DNA of 64,000 nt, from contig JAUILN010000008.1 in NCBI GenBank assembly GCA_030432695.1, positions 124,001 through 188,000 on the forward strand. The letters are read 5' to 3'. Under the pieces are notes generated by a model. That model was not told where the DNA came from and ran no database searches. It saw only the letters and a list, made by a program, of their open reading frames with translations. Position 1 is the stretch's first letter, and the number at the start of each line of letters is the position of its first letter. This document shows, piece after piece, positions 37,454 through 45,897 of this stretch. The stretch is from a bacterium (lineage in GTDB: Bacteria; Planctomycetota; UBA1135; UBA2386). A program made the position numbers and the translations under genes.

Positions 37454-37854
37454 GGTAGCGACGGTGACGATGGCGACGGTGACGATGGCGACGGTGACGA
37501 TGGCGACGGCCACCTTCGACACTCCTCGAGCACTCACCTCGAAGCTGCGCGGGCGCTTCCCATGGCTGCCGTCGCCACGCTAGGGTCGAGATGGCCGCAG
37601 TCGCCCGACGCAATCGACACCGGCCGTGCACGATCGACGCCGACCGTACAAGATCGGCGCCGCACTACCCGATCCAATCCCCGCCTCCATGGCGCCGTAG
37701 CGCGCGCGGGCGGCTGTTTTTCTGACACTGCCACTAGCAGGGGCTTTCACGCCGGAGACCGAACACGCATTCTCTCCGGGCCCCAAATCTCTCCAGTCTC
37801 CGACGGGGCTGCCCCTCGGCCCCTAAGTCCCTTCACCCAGAACGTCGCACGGAC
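37454..37854. other. Spacer between TPR and exbB genes
   Basis: About 400 bases without a supported gene. It begins with a 15-bp minisatellite (given separately). At about 37694-37719 a GC-rich hairpin (GCCG...CGGC) is followed by TGTTTTT, a possible weak terminator for the TPR genes. A short C/G-rich stretch near 37620-37665 contains repeated GATCG and GCCG words. The exbB promoter should lie toward the right end. No promoter boxes could be assigned. Confidence 0.4.
37458..37509. repeat. 15-bp minisatellite, about 3.5 copies
   Basis: The unit GCGACGGTGACGATG repeats perfectly at 37458, 37473 and 37488, with a partial copy to 37509. It lies just after the stop of the TPR gene. Perfect identity suggests recent slippage-type expansion. 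It would read as Asp/Gly codons if translated, but no coding frame here is convincing. Confidence 0.85.
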
Positions 37855-38592
37855 ATGATCCGGACCAAGAACTCCCTCGCCGGCCTCTGGACCGCCGTCA
37901 CTCCGCTCCTTCTGTCCACCTTTGCCGCCGCCCAAGAAGGCGCCGCTGGTGGTGCAGCCCCCGCCGAACGGCCCAACGCGGTCGTCGAAGCGTTCCAGAA
38001 CGCGGGTGTCATCGGCTACGTCATCGTCGCGCTGTCGATCGTGTCGGTGGCGCTGATCATCGAGAATTTCGTCTCGATCAAGCGCGACAAGCTCGCGCCT
38101 CCCGAACTCATCGACGAACTGGAAGCCCTCTTCGACGAGGAGCAATTCCAGGAAGCCGCTGACCTCTGCGAGAGCGAACGCACCTACCTCACCAACATCG
38201 TCCACGCCGGCCTGACCAAGCTGGAGCACTCTTTCGACACCATCCAGCAGTCGGTGCGCGAAATGCAGGAGGAAGAGACGGTGAAGCTGTTCCAGAAGAT
38301 CGGCTGGCTGTCACTGATCGCAGCTTCGGCTCCGATGATGGGACTGCTCGGCACGGTGTCCGGCATGTTCGTGACGTTCGGCGAGATCGCGGCTGCGGGT
38401 GGTTCCGTCTCCCCCGCACAGCTCGCGGGTGGTATCAAGCTCGCACTCACGACGACGATCTTCGGTCTCATCGTGGCCCTACCGACGGGAGCGTTCTTCT
38501 TCATGTTCCGCAACAAGGTCGTGCGGACCACCATCGAAGTGAACGCCATCGCTGAGGACCTCTTCGAGCGGTTCCGCAACCGCAAGGTCTGA
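37855..38592 (+). CDS. exbB: ExbB/TolQ-type proton channel
   Basis: A 245-aa MotA/TolQ/ExbB family protein. Its N-terminus is a signal peptide (WTAVTPLLLSTFAAAQ), which is common in PVC and Bacteroidota versions but absent from E. coli ExbB. Three membrane helices follow: YVIVALSIVSVALIIENFV, LSLIAASAPMMGLLGTVSGMF and IKLALTTTIFGLIVALPTGAFFF. The GLLGTVSGM signature of the proton-channel helix is intact. It should form a pentamer around an ExbD dimer and use the proton motive force. It leads the ExbB-ExbD-ExbD group, although 338 bp separate it from the first exbD. Confidence 0.94.
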   Translation: MIRTKNSLAGLWTAVTPLLLSTFAAAQEGAAGGAAPAERPNAVVEAFQNAGVIGYVIVALSIVSVALIIENFVSIKRDKLAPPELIDELEALFDEEQFQEAADLCESERTYLTNIVHAGLTKLEHSFDTIQQSVREMQEEETVKLFQKIGWLSLIAASAPMMGLLGTVSGMFVTFGEIAAAGGSVSPAQLAGGIKLALTTTIFGLIVALPTGAFFFMFRNKVVRTTIEVNAIAEDLFERFRNRKV

Positions 38593-38930
38593 GTTCCAGG
38601 AAGGCACGAGTCGCCGCGTCGGTCGTCGAGATGCGCGGAATCTCCGCCACCAGGACGACCGCGCTCTCAGGGTTGAACCCTGCTGGTTGAACCCTCGCTG
38701 TCGAAGATCCGTTCTGACGCACGCCCCTCGGGGCAATCGCCAAGGACGGCTCGCAAGGACGCCGATCGGCGTGCGGCTCGCACGCTCGCCCGTCGGTTCC
38801 CCGCACGGTCGTCTGACTTCCTGGCGACCGACCGGCTACTCTCCCGTCCGCCCCTTCGAGCCCGGGGACCCAGAGCAACCGCCAGGACGCTCTTGCCACG
38901 AGTTCAACCGTCTGAGGAGGCCCGAGACCC
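38593..38930. promoter_or_regulatory. Spacer with AGGGTTGAACCCT palindrome
   Basis: Between exbB and exbD. At 38668-38682 the sequence CAGGGTTGAACCCTG is a perfect 7+7 dyad around one base, and GGTTGAACCCT recurs at 38685-38695. It might be an operator or an attenuator that tunes the ExbD-to-ExbB ratio, but this is inferred. No gene is supported in the 338-bp gap. Confidence 0.4.
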
Positions 38931-39467
38931 ATGGCACGCGCATCGCAACAAGCCAATCAGGAAGTCGACATGGACATGACGCCCATGATCGACTGCGTCT
39001 TCCTGCTGATGATCTTCTTCGTCCTGGTGATCGACCTGAGCCAGCAGGACCTGGAAGATCTCATCCTCCCGGAGGCGAAGTATGCCGTCCCGGACGAGAA
39101 CCCGCCCGACGTCCGCCCGATCATCAACATCGCGCAGGACGGGCGGATGATCTTCAAGAACAACCCCTACTACAACCCTGCCGAGCACGGCGCGACGGAC
39201 AAGCAGGCCGAGCCACATATCCGCCGCCTTCTGCTGGAGTGGAAGGATAAGTACGTCAAGGACAAGACGGTGGAGAACCTCGGCGGCCGCAAGGTCACGG
39301 TGATCAACGACCCCGTCCTCGTTCGCGCCGACAAGTGGACCGAGTGGCACTATGTCGGGCTCTTCATGACCATCTGCAGTCAGCAGACCGACGCGGCCTT
39401 CTGGAAGCTCGAACTCGCGATGAGCGAGGAAGACAAGGAAGTCAAGCTGTTCGGCGGGAAGCGCTGA
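38931..39467 (+). CDS. exbD: ExbD/TolR-family protein, first copy, with extended periplasmic domain
   Basis: The product is 178 aa. It has the short cytosolic start EVDMDMTPMID, the transmembrane helix CVFLLMIFFVLVIDL with the proton-translocating Asp (in MTPMID), and a periplasmic domain. That domain is longer than in E. coli ExbD (141 aa in total) because of a charged insert at about residues 75-115 (YYNPAEHGATDKQAEPHIRR). The C-terminal part ends with a short helix (AFWKLELAMSEEDKEVKLF). A second exbD follows after 12 bp. The insert may contact the TPR scaffold proteins; that is inference. Confidence 0.9.
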   Translation: MARASQQANQEVDMDMTPMIDCVFLLMIFFVLVIDLSQQDLEDLILPEAKYAVPDENPPDVRPIINIAQDGRMIFKNNPYYNPAEHGATDKQAEPHIRRLLLEWKDKYVKDKTVENLGGRKVTVINDPVLVRADKWTEWHYVGLFMTICSQQTDAAFWKLELAMSEEDKEVKLFGGKR

Positions 39468-39479
39468 GGAGACCTACCG

Positions 39480-40010
39480 ATGAGCAAGCACGCCAAGGAC
39501 GTCGAAGAAGAAGCGAAGGCAGACATGACGCCGATGATCGATGCAGTGTTCCTGCTGATCATCTTCTTCCTTTGCATCGACTTCAAAGTGCTGGAAGCGA
39601 AGCTCCCAGCCTACTTGCCCAAGGACAAGGGCTCCAACAACGACGACACCCCGCCGATCGAGCAGCTCTCGCTCAAGATCATCTGCCAGCAGGAAGGCAC
39701 GCCGGCAGAGCGGCGGCCCGGGTCGAACAGCAAGAACAACACGATGCTGGTTGGCCACGTGGTGCGCTGGGAGCTCGGCCCGAAGCGGTACGACGATCTC
39801 GATAAGCTGAAGGACGACCTCACCGACATCGCCAACGATCCGCGGCGTCGCGTGCCCGACCTGAAGAACCCGGGCAAGATGAAGATCATGCCGATCGTCA
39901 TCGAGCCGCAGCCGAAGACCACCTACGGCGACGTCGCGACCACGGTCGATGCAGTGTCGGCGGCGAAGTTCGAGGAGATCAATTTCGGCGGCGGGCGCGG
40001 CGCGAAATAG
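39480..40010 (+). CDS. exbD: ExbD/TolR-family protein, second copy
   Basis: A 176-aa protein whose ATG is preceded by GAGGAGA, a strong ribosome binding site. The membrane helix AVFLLIIFFLCIDFKVL follows the conserved ADMTPMID. The periplasmic part differs from that of the first copy (PIEQLSLKIICQQEG, then KDDLTDIANDPRRRVPDL, KIMPIVIEPQPKTTYGDVATTVDAV), keeping the typical strand-helix order of ExbD. Two unlike ExbD copies would allow a heterodimer in the ExbB pentamer, as in some TonB-type systems of Bacteroidota. No tonB gene is seen in the window. Confidence 0.92.
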   Translation: MSKHAKDVEEEAKADMTPMIDAVFLLIIFFLCIDFKVLEAKLPAYLPKDKGSNNDDTPPIEQLSLKIICQQEGTPAERRPGSNSKNNTMLVGHVVRWELGPKRYDDLDKLKDDLTDIANDPRRRVPDLKNPGKMKIMPIVIEPQPKTTYGDVATTVDAVSAAKFEEINFGGGRGAK

Positions 40011-40739
40011 CGCCGGCGGGCGGGTTGGTGAGTTTGCGACGGTGACCGGGCGAGTCGCGGTTGCCGCGAGCCCACCACCGAAACCGCGCTGCCGAGGGTG
40101 CAGCTCCCTGCCGCGTCGCCCACGCCTGCGGTCAGGACCTGGGAGCCAGGGTCACGGGACACGTTCCGATCCAGTGCGTGCAATCGTGCTCAGGTCGAAG
40201 CAGCGAAACGCAGCCGAATCGGTGGATTCGGCGAGGCTTCACGGCGATGTCCTGAGTGCGAGGGCGCGTGCTGGGCGGAATGATCTCCCGTGACACGCCG
40301 CTCCGGCGCTCCTAGCCGACGGTGCCTGGCTCCCGACGGTGCGTGGCTTTCACGACAAGCGACCCACGCGACACGAAGCGCGCCCGACAACGTCGCCTCT
40401 CGACACCCACGCCACTTCCCGAAAACACGCTGGCGTGCCCTCCACCCCACGGCTAGTTTTCGCTCCCGGCAGGCTCCCCCTCGACCCTGCCAAGAAGACC
40501 CCCTCTCCCGTTCGCCGGGAAGTGTCTCGTCCGTGCCCGCACGCACTCGAGCACCCTCGGCGCCGGCAACCCTCCCGAAGCGCTCACCGACGATCTCCGA
40601 CCTGTAGTTCCCGTGGCGCGATGCGTCACGCCGAAGCCCGGGCAGCTCCCAAGAGCCGCCACTTGCTTCCGCCGCCACGGCTACGAACTCCAGTGAAGCG
40701 ATCCCGGACAGCGATCGATCCCAGGAAGCATTGGTCACG
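40011..40739. other. Long spacer before the second secretin gene
   Basis: About 730 bases with no supported gene. A 16-bp near-identical direct repeat (CCGACGGTGCCTGGCT and CCGACGGTGCGTGGCT) lies at about 40316-40331 and 40333-40348. The open frames on either strand (for example minus 40190-40738) have no recognisable domain. A promoter for the second secretin gene probably lies here; AGGAAG at 40723-40728 is its ribosome binding site. Confidence 0.45.
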
Positions 40740-43400
40740 ATGATTCTCGATCGTCACCGTCTGCTCGCAGCCTCCATCGCTGCGGTGCTCTTCTGCTCAG
40801 CCTCGTGCTCGGCACCCGACACCCAAGACGGCCCGAACGACACGGGTACAGCTGCTGGCGGAGGTGTCGCTGGCGGAGGTTCCGATTCCGGCACCTCGGG
40901 TGCCCGTGGCGCTGGAAACCAGGAGCCTGGAAGCCAGGAGGCTGGGAACCGAGGGCTCGGGAACGCCGCGGGCAATCAGGACCCGTCGGGCCGCGGCACG
41001 ATCGCCGAGCAGCGCAACAAGCTGCTGGTCGACCAGTACCTCGCCAATGCCGCGAACCTGCGCGCACAGGGCACCGAATCCGGTCGCCAGGCAGCGCGCG
41101 TCGAACTGCTGAAGGCTCGCGAGCTGCTGCCGGCCGACGAGCGCGTGGACAAGGCGCTCCGCAGCGTGAACTTGGAACTCGACCTCCCCGCAGCGTCGGC
41201 AACCACGTTCGGAGAGGAACAGGCTCGCCTGCAAGACATCAACGAGCAGCGTCGCCGTGCGGAGGTCATGAGCCTCCTCGACTCCGGCAACCAGGCGTTG
41301 GGTCAGCAGAACTACGAGCGGGCGATGGAGGACGCGCGCCGCGCCCTGCTCAACATCGAACTCGGGACCTACGTCGAGTGGGGTGACCTCGAGCAGAGCG
41401 CCCAGGACCTCGCGCAGAAGGCGCGGGCCGAGCGGGACAATGCGGAGCGGCTCGAAATGGAGGCTCTGCGTCGCGAGGTTGCAGCGCAGCGCCGTCAATC
41501 CGAGATGGAGCAGCAAGCGCTCCGTCGGGCCCGCGTCGACGACCTGCTCCAGAAGGGCATGCGCGCCTTCGAGACCCGACGGTTCGATCTGTCTCGTGAC
41601 CTCGCTTTCCAGGCGATGACGGTCGATTCGACCAATCAGACCGCGCGCGAGCTGCACAACGCTTCGATCAAGGCCGCCCGCGATTCGAAGACCGACACCT
41701 ACTACCGCCAGATGGCCGAGCGCATCCGCAAAATGAAGCTCGAAGCCGAGGATCTGCGGATCCCGCAGGCGGACATCCTCCACGTCGATCCGGAGATCTG
41801 GGAACGCGCCAGCTCGCGCCGTGTCGCCGAGGCCTCCGGCGCGACCAGCAACGCCGACGACGAAGCGCTCCGCAAGATGGTCGACTCGACCAGGCTCAGC
41901 GGACTTTCGTTCACCGCGGAGGATGGTGAATACAGCGACGTCAAGACCCGCATCACCACGATCACCGACATCCCGATCATCATCACGCCCGAGGCCGGCG
42001 ATGTGATCGACGGAGAAGGACTCGTCTTGGAGATGGAGGTCACCGCGCCGATCACCGTCGCCAACTTCCTCGACCAGATGGTCCGGCCCAGCGAAGAACT
42101 CGCCTGGACCGTCAAGAATGGTGTGGTCCAGATCACCACCAAGGCAGCGGCGGGTGGTGCGAGCTACCTGGAGCAGTACGACGTCCGAGACCTGGTCGTC
42201 CCCAAGACGGTCTTCCTGCCGCCGACAATCCGCGATATCCCGACCGGTGAGGACTTCGGCGACGCGCCGCGCACCGGTGGCGAAGGTGAGGACAAGACCT
42301 TCTACATCGAGATGGACGTCCTGGTGCAGAACATCCAGGACGCGACCAATCCCGAGTATTGGGGCGACCTCGGCACGATCGATCCTGCGGAGTCCGGCTA
42401 CCTGCTGGTCACTGCCAACCCGAAGATGCACGGCGAGGTGCGTCGCTTCCTCGAGGACCTGCGCCGATTCGCGACCACCGTCGTGACGATCGAGTCGAAG
42501 TTCCTGTCGATCAGCCAGAACTATCTGCAGCAGATCGGTGTCGACTTCCGCGGTCTCGGGGGCTCTGGCAGTAAGGGCACCGTCGCCCAGCTCGACGACA
42601 TCACGAACGGCCTCGACGACAACGCGTCGCGTGGCCTCGACAACTCGGGCACCCTCGACCCGGCCGGCAATCCGGCATCAGGCGCGTTCTTCAACGACGG
42701 CGGCGACGGCGACATCCGCGGCCGCTCCGAGAACTTCTTTGGCGACTCACTGGGCCGCGCGCTCTCGACGAACGGTGGTGCAACTGCTGCACTCGTGTTC
42801 CTCGACGATCTCGAACTCCAGATGATCATCGAGGCGGTCGAGAAGCGGGAAGACGTCCAGGAGATGAACGGGCAGAACCTGACCGTGCTCAACAACGAGC
42901 GCGGCCACGTGGCGATCATCAACCAGACGGCGTATGTCCGGGACTTCGACGTGGAAGTCGCCCAGGCCGCGTTCATCGCCGACCCGAAGATCGACGTGAT
43001 CCAGGACGGAGTCGTTCTGGACGTGAAGCCGACGGTCAGCCACGACCGGAAGAGCATCACGCTCGAAATGCAGCCCACGGTCGCCGAGTTGGTCCGACCG
43101 ATCCCGACCTTCTCGACCTCGCTGGCAGGCACCACCCAACCGGTGACGGTCCAGCTGCCGCAGCTGCTCGTGCGTTCGTTCGCTACTACGGTCAACGTGC
43201 CGGACGGCGGATCGCTGCTGATCGGTGGACTACGCGAAGTGCTCAACAAGGAGCGGCGCGCGGAGGTGCCGATCCTCAGCAAGATCCCCCTGCTGTCGTT
43301 CTTCTTCAAGCAGGAGGGTGTCGTGGATGAGAACCGCTCGCTGATGGTCCTGGTCCGCGCGTCGGTCACCGACGTCAAGGACCTGATGGAAGGTCGCTGA
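40740..43400 (+). CDS. TPR-containing secretin lipoprotein (second copy)
   Basis: The product is 886 aa from ATG 40740; an in-frame TTG at 40731 is only three bases from AGGAAG and is less likely. The leader ends SASC, so Cys23 is the probable lipid site. A Gly/Asn/Gln-rich linker (residues 30-90) precedes TPR and coiled-coil units (LLDSGNQALGQQNYERAMED, LLQKGMRAFETRRFDLSRD). STN-like and N domains come next (TVANFLDQMVRPSEELAW; YLLVTANPKMHGEVRRFLEDLRR; VTIESKFLSISQNYLQQIGVDF), then the secretin core with VPDGGSLLIGGL and VPILSKIPLLSFFF. The DGGDGDI insert is shared with the first secretin. Gene order brackets ExbB/ExbD between two secretins. Confidence 0.9.
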   Translation: MILDRHRLLAASIAAVLFCSASCSAPDTQDGPNDTGTAAGGGVAGGGSDSGTSGARGAGNQEPGSQEAGNRGLGNAAGNQDPSGRGTIAEQRNKLLVDQYLANAANLRAQGTESGRQAARVELLKARELLPADERVDKALRSVNLELDLPAASATTFGEEQARLQDINEQRRRAEVMSLLDSGNQALGQQNYERAMEDARRALLNIELGTYVEWGDLEQSAQDLAQKARAERDNAERLEMEALRREVAAQRRQSEMEQQALRRARVDDLLQKGMRAFETRRFDLSRDLAFQAMTVDSTNQTARELHNASIKAARDSKTDTYYRQMAERIRKMKLEAEDLRIPQADILHVDPEIWERASSRRVAEASGATSNADDEALRKMVDSTRLSGLSFTAEDGEYSDVKTRITTITDIPIIITPEAGDVIDGEGLVLEMEVTAPITVANFLDQMVRPSEELAWTVKNGVVQITTKAAAGGASYLEQYDVRDLVVPKTVFLPPTIRDIPTGEDFGDAPRTGGEGEDKTFYIEMDVLVQNIQDATNPEYWGDLGTIDPAESGYLLVTANPKMHGEVRRFLEDLRRFATTVVTIESKFLSISQNYLQQIGVDFRGLGGSGSKGTVAQLDDITNGLDDNASRGLDNSGTLDPAGNPASGAFFNDGGDGDIRGRSENFFGDSLGRALSTNGGATAALVFLDDLELQMIIEAVEKREDVQEMNGQNLTVLNNERGHVAIINQTAYVRDFDVEVAQAAFIADPKIDVIQDGVVLDVKPTVSHDRKSITLEMQPTVAELVRPIPTFSTSLAGTTQPVTVQLPQLLVRSFATTVNVPDGGSLLIGGLREVLNKERRAEVPILSKIPLLSFFFKQEGVVDENRSLMVLVRASVTDVKDLMEGR

Positions 43401-43980
43401 TCGGCGTCAGGTCGGGAGACTCGGTCAGTCCCTTGCCTCGCCGAAGCGGCAGGCGCGCACGCTCGCCGCGCCAGCCCTCCTGACTCTCTCCCACCGCTGC
43501 CTGAGGCGCCGCCGGAGATCCTCCGGTGCCGCTGCCCGGCTCCTTGACCGCGAGCAGTACGGCAAGTCGAAGCGCAGCGATAGTGTCCAGACCCGAGTTC
43601 GCTCGGAGGACGCTCAGGCCACTACCGCAGCCTGCCAACGCCGCGGACCGGCCAACCCAGTGGTCTGGAGGGGCAGGGTCTCGGGTGGCCAGAGAGACAG
43701 GCGCTGTGTGCGAGGCGAACGACCGCAGGCGGTGTTGGTGGACACGGCGAGAATGGTTCAATGAAGCCCGCGGCGTCAGGATCCCCGGGCACCGCGCCAG
43801 ATGGGTGAATCGGACCACTTGGCGCACCCGCCTGCAGACCAAGCCCTCCCGCAACGCCTCGCAATCTCACGTCGAGCCAGCTGCCTCACCTTGCCGACCG
43901 CTATCATCGCTGCTCCCGTGAGGCTCGTACGCGCTGGCTAACGAGATTCGCTCGAGCCCCATCCCTCCTGAAGCAACGCC
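43401..43980. other. Spacer between second secretin and HAD gene
   Basis: About 580 bases without a supported gene. Minus frame 43375-43854 has no recognisable domain. No strong hairpin plus T-run was found after the secretin stop. The right end should contain the HAD promoter. Confidence 0.4.
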
Positions 43981-44700
43981 GTGACCAGACCGCTTACCGC
44001 GATCTTCTTCGACATCGACGACACACTGTTCTCCACCTCAGTGTTCGCCGACAAGGCCCGTCGAGCCGCGGTGGACGCGATGCTGTCGCTCGGTCTCCGG
44101 ACGACCCGGGAGATCTGCATCAAGGAACTCACCGAGGTGGTTCAGGAGTTCAGCAGCAACTACGGCCGGCACTTCGACAAGGTCATCGATCGCCTACCCA
44201 GGGAGGCGAGCGCCGGCTTCAACAAGGAGCTGCTCGTTGCCGCCGGCATCGTCGCCTACCACGAGACGAAGTGGCGTGAACTGAAGGTCTACGACGACGT
44301 CTACGAGGTTCTGCGTTGGCTCGGCAAGCGAGTGCCGCTACGCGGGATCATCTCGGCAGGACTCGGCATCAAGCAGGCCGAGAAGGTCATCCGCCTGAGG
44401 ATCCACGAGTTCCTGAGCCCCCACGCGATCTACTTCACCGAGCAGATCGGCATCAACAAGCCGAACCCGAAGCTCTACCGGCGCGTGCTCCAGGACCTGG
44501 GACTCGAACCCGAGACGACGATGTACGTCGGCGACAACACGATCAACGACATCGACCCGGCCAACGAAGTCGGAATGATCACGGTGCACAACCGTCGATC
44601 CGGCCGTCACGCCCAGGTTCCGGGCGCCACCGAGCCCGATTACTCGATCGGCGACTTCTACGAGCTACGGGCCATCCTGACCCGCGACTTCGGCCTGTGA
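43981..44700 (+). CDS. HAD-superfamily hydrolase
   Basis: A 239-aa protein starting at GTG 43981. The HAD motifs are in order: I with the nucleophile, FFDIDDTLF (Asp nucleophile and the second Asp two residues later), II ISAGLG (Ser), III GINKPNPKLYRRVL (Lys), and IV YVGDNTINDI (Asp pair). A helical C1-type cap lies between motifs I and II (residues 20-110). It belongs to the HAD-IA subfamily of small-molecule phosphatases and haloacid dehalogenases; substrate unknown. It converges with the MamK-like gene, and 26 bp separate the two stops. Confidence 0.88.
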   Translation: MTRPLTAIFFDIDDTLFSTSVFADKARRAAVDAMLSLGLRTTREICIKELTEVVQEFSSNYGRHFDKVIDRLPREASAGFNKELLVAAGIVAYHETKWRELKVYDDVYEVLRWLGKRVPLRGIISAGLGIKQAEKVIRLRIHEFLSPHAIYFTEQIGINKPNPKLYRRVLQDLGLEPETTMYVGDNTINDIDPANEVGMITVHNRRSGRHAQVPGATEPDYSIGDFYELRAILTRDFGL

Positions 44701-44726
44701 GCCGCTGACCCGCGGCCCGCCTGTGG

Positions 44727-45803
44727 CTACTTGAGCTGCTCCCAGTATTCCTCGGGCATGTCGTGCGCGATCTTCAGCGCGCCGTTGGCGCCGCCGTAGA
44801 TCGGCTCCTCGCAGCGGATCACCTTGCCACCTCCGAGGTCCCGGTGCATCGCCTGTTCGATCGCGGTGTCGAGCCCCTTGATCATCGATCCACCGCCCGC
44901 GAGCAAGACGCGATCACGCAGCTTGTGCTGGAACTCCGGATCGAACGAGGCGATCAGACTTCGCAATCCCTCCACGATCGGGTCCACGAGCACCGAGCAC
45001 GCCTCCTTGACCTCGGCAGTGATGTCGAACTCGGTCGGCCGACCGTCGACCGGGAAGGTCACTTTGACCCGCTCGGGAGGGTCGCCGAGGTAGGCGTAGC
45101 GCTCCTTGATGTCCTTGATCATCTGCACGGAGAACTTCGCCCCGGGACAGCTCGCCTCGACCAGTTCGGCGAGCTTCCCGTCGACGCTGTCGCCGGCGAT
45201 CCGGATGGTCACCTGGTCGGCCTCGTCCGGCATCGTGCCATGCATCCGGCAGAGATCGGTGGTTCCCGCGCCGATGTCGATCACCAGCGCGTCCTCGAGC
45301 ATGTCGAGCCCGTAGGCGACCGCGAACGGCTCGCTGCAGAGCATCACCGAGTCGACCGTGGCCCGTGCGGCCTCGATGATCGCCTCCTTGTTGTTGATGC
45401 TCGCCTGAGCCGGCGCACCGATGACCGCGTAGACCAACTCGTCCTTGCGCGGCTTGGCCATCCGGATCGCCTCGCGGATCAGATCCTGTGCGGCCTTCTC
45501 GACCTCCATGCGCTCCTGCTCGTCGCCGTCGCTGTACTTCAGTACGCCCTTCTCGAGCGGCTTGTACATCTTCAGCGACATGCGCTTCTCGAGCGCCTCC
45601 TTGCCGAACAGCACGTCCTTCTTGAGCAGCTTGCGGCTCACGACGTCCTTCGGATAGCCGACGATCGAATAGACGGTCTCACGCACGCCGTTGCTGGCCG
45701 AGACCGAAGTCCGGGACGTGCCGAGGTCCATGCCGATGTACAGCACACCGTGGTCCTTGCCCGCCGCCGACTCGTCGTTCGCGTTCGTCGTCTCGTCACT
45801 CAT
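44727..45803 (-). CDS. MamK-like bacterial actin
   Basis: A 358-aa actin-fold ATPase. ATG 45803 follows CGAGGA at the right distance. Nucleotide-binding loops: phosphate 1 YIGMDLGTSRTSV (Asp26, Gly28), phosphate 2 VIDIGAGTTDL, and adenosine motif LLAGGGSMIKGL. Many words match the magnetosome actin MamK rather than MreB: VGYPKDV, AVIGAPAQAS, SEPFAVAYGLD (including the ATPase Glu), GTTDLCRMHGTMPDEADQVT and the C-terminal PEEYWEQL. MreB proteins read GGGTTEVA at phosphate 2; here it is GAGTTD. It should form dynamic filaments that position something. Neighbours on the same strand are a coiled-coil protein and a CpsD-type ATPase. No magnetosome genes occur in the window. Confidence 0.92.
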   Translation of the reverse strand: MSDETTNANDESAAGKDHGVLYIGMDLGTSRTSVSASNGVRETVYSIVGYPKDVVSRKLLKKDVLFGKEALEKRMSLKMYKPLEKGVLKYSDGDEQERMEVEKAAQDLIREAIRMAKPRKDELVYAVIGAPAQASINNKEAIIEAARATVDSVMLCSEPFAVAYGLDMLEDALVIDIGAGTTDLCRMHGTMPDEADQVTIRIAGDSVDGKLAELVEASCPGAKFSVQMIKDIKERYAYLGDPPERVKVTFPVDGRPTEFDITAEVKEACSVLVDPIVEGLRSLIASFDPEFQHKLRDRVLLAGGGSMIKGLDTAIEQAMHRDLGGGKVIRCEEPIYGGANGALKIAHDMPEEYWEQLK

Positions 45804-45897
45804 CACGATTCCTCGATTCACTCGGGTGATGCCGCGGTCGACCGGGACCCCCGGTCACTCCGCCCGATCTCCCCGCCCTGTCTCGGCACGGGATCGA

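Noticed and set aside
40190..40738. 182-aa minus-strand open frame between exbD and the second secretin
   Set aside because: No start signal or domain; composition is that of a shadow frame.
30027..43400. Type II secretion or type IV pilus locus
   Set aside because: No GspE/PilB ATPase, GspF/PilC platform, pseudopilin or prepilin peptidase is seen between or beside the secretins.
43375..43854. 159-aa minus-strand open frame after the second secretin
   Set aside because: It overlaps the secretin stop, has no recognisable domain, and lacks a ribosome binding site.
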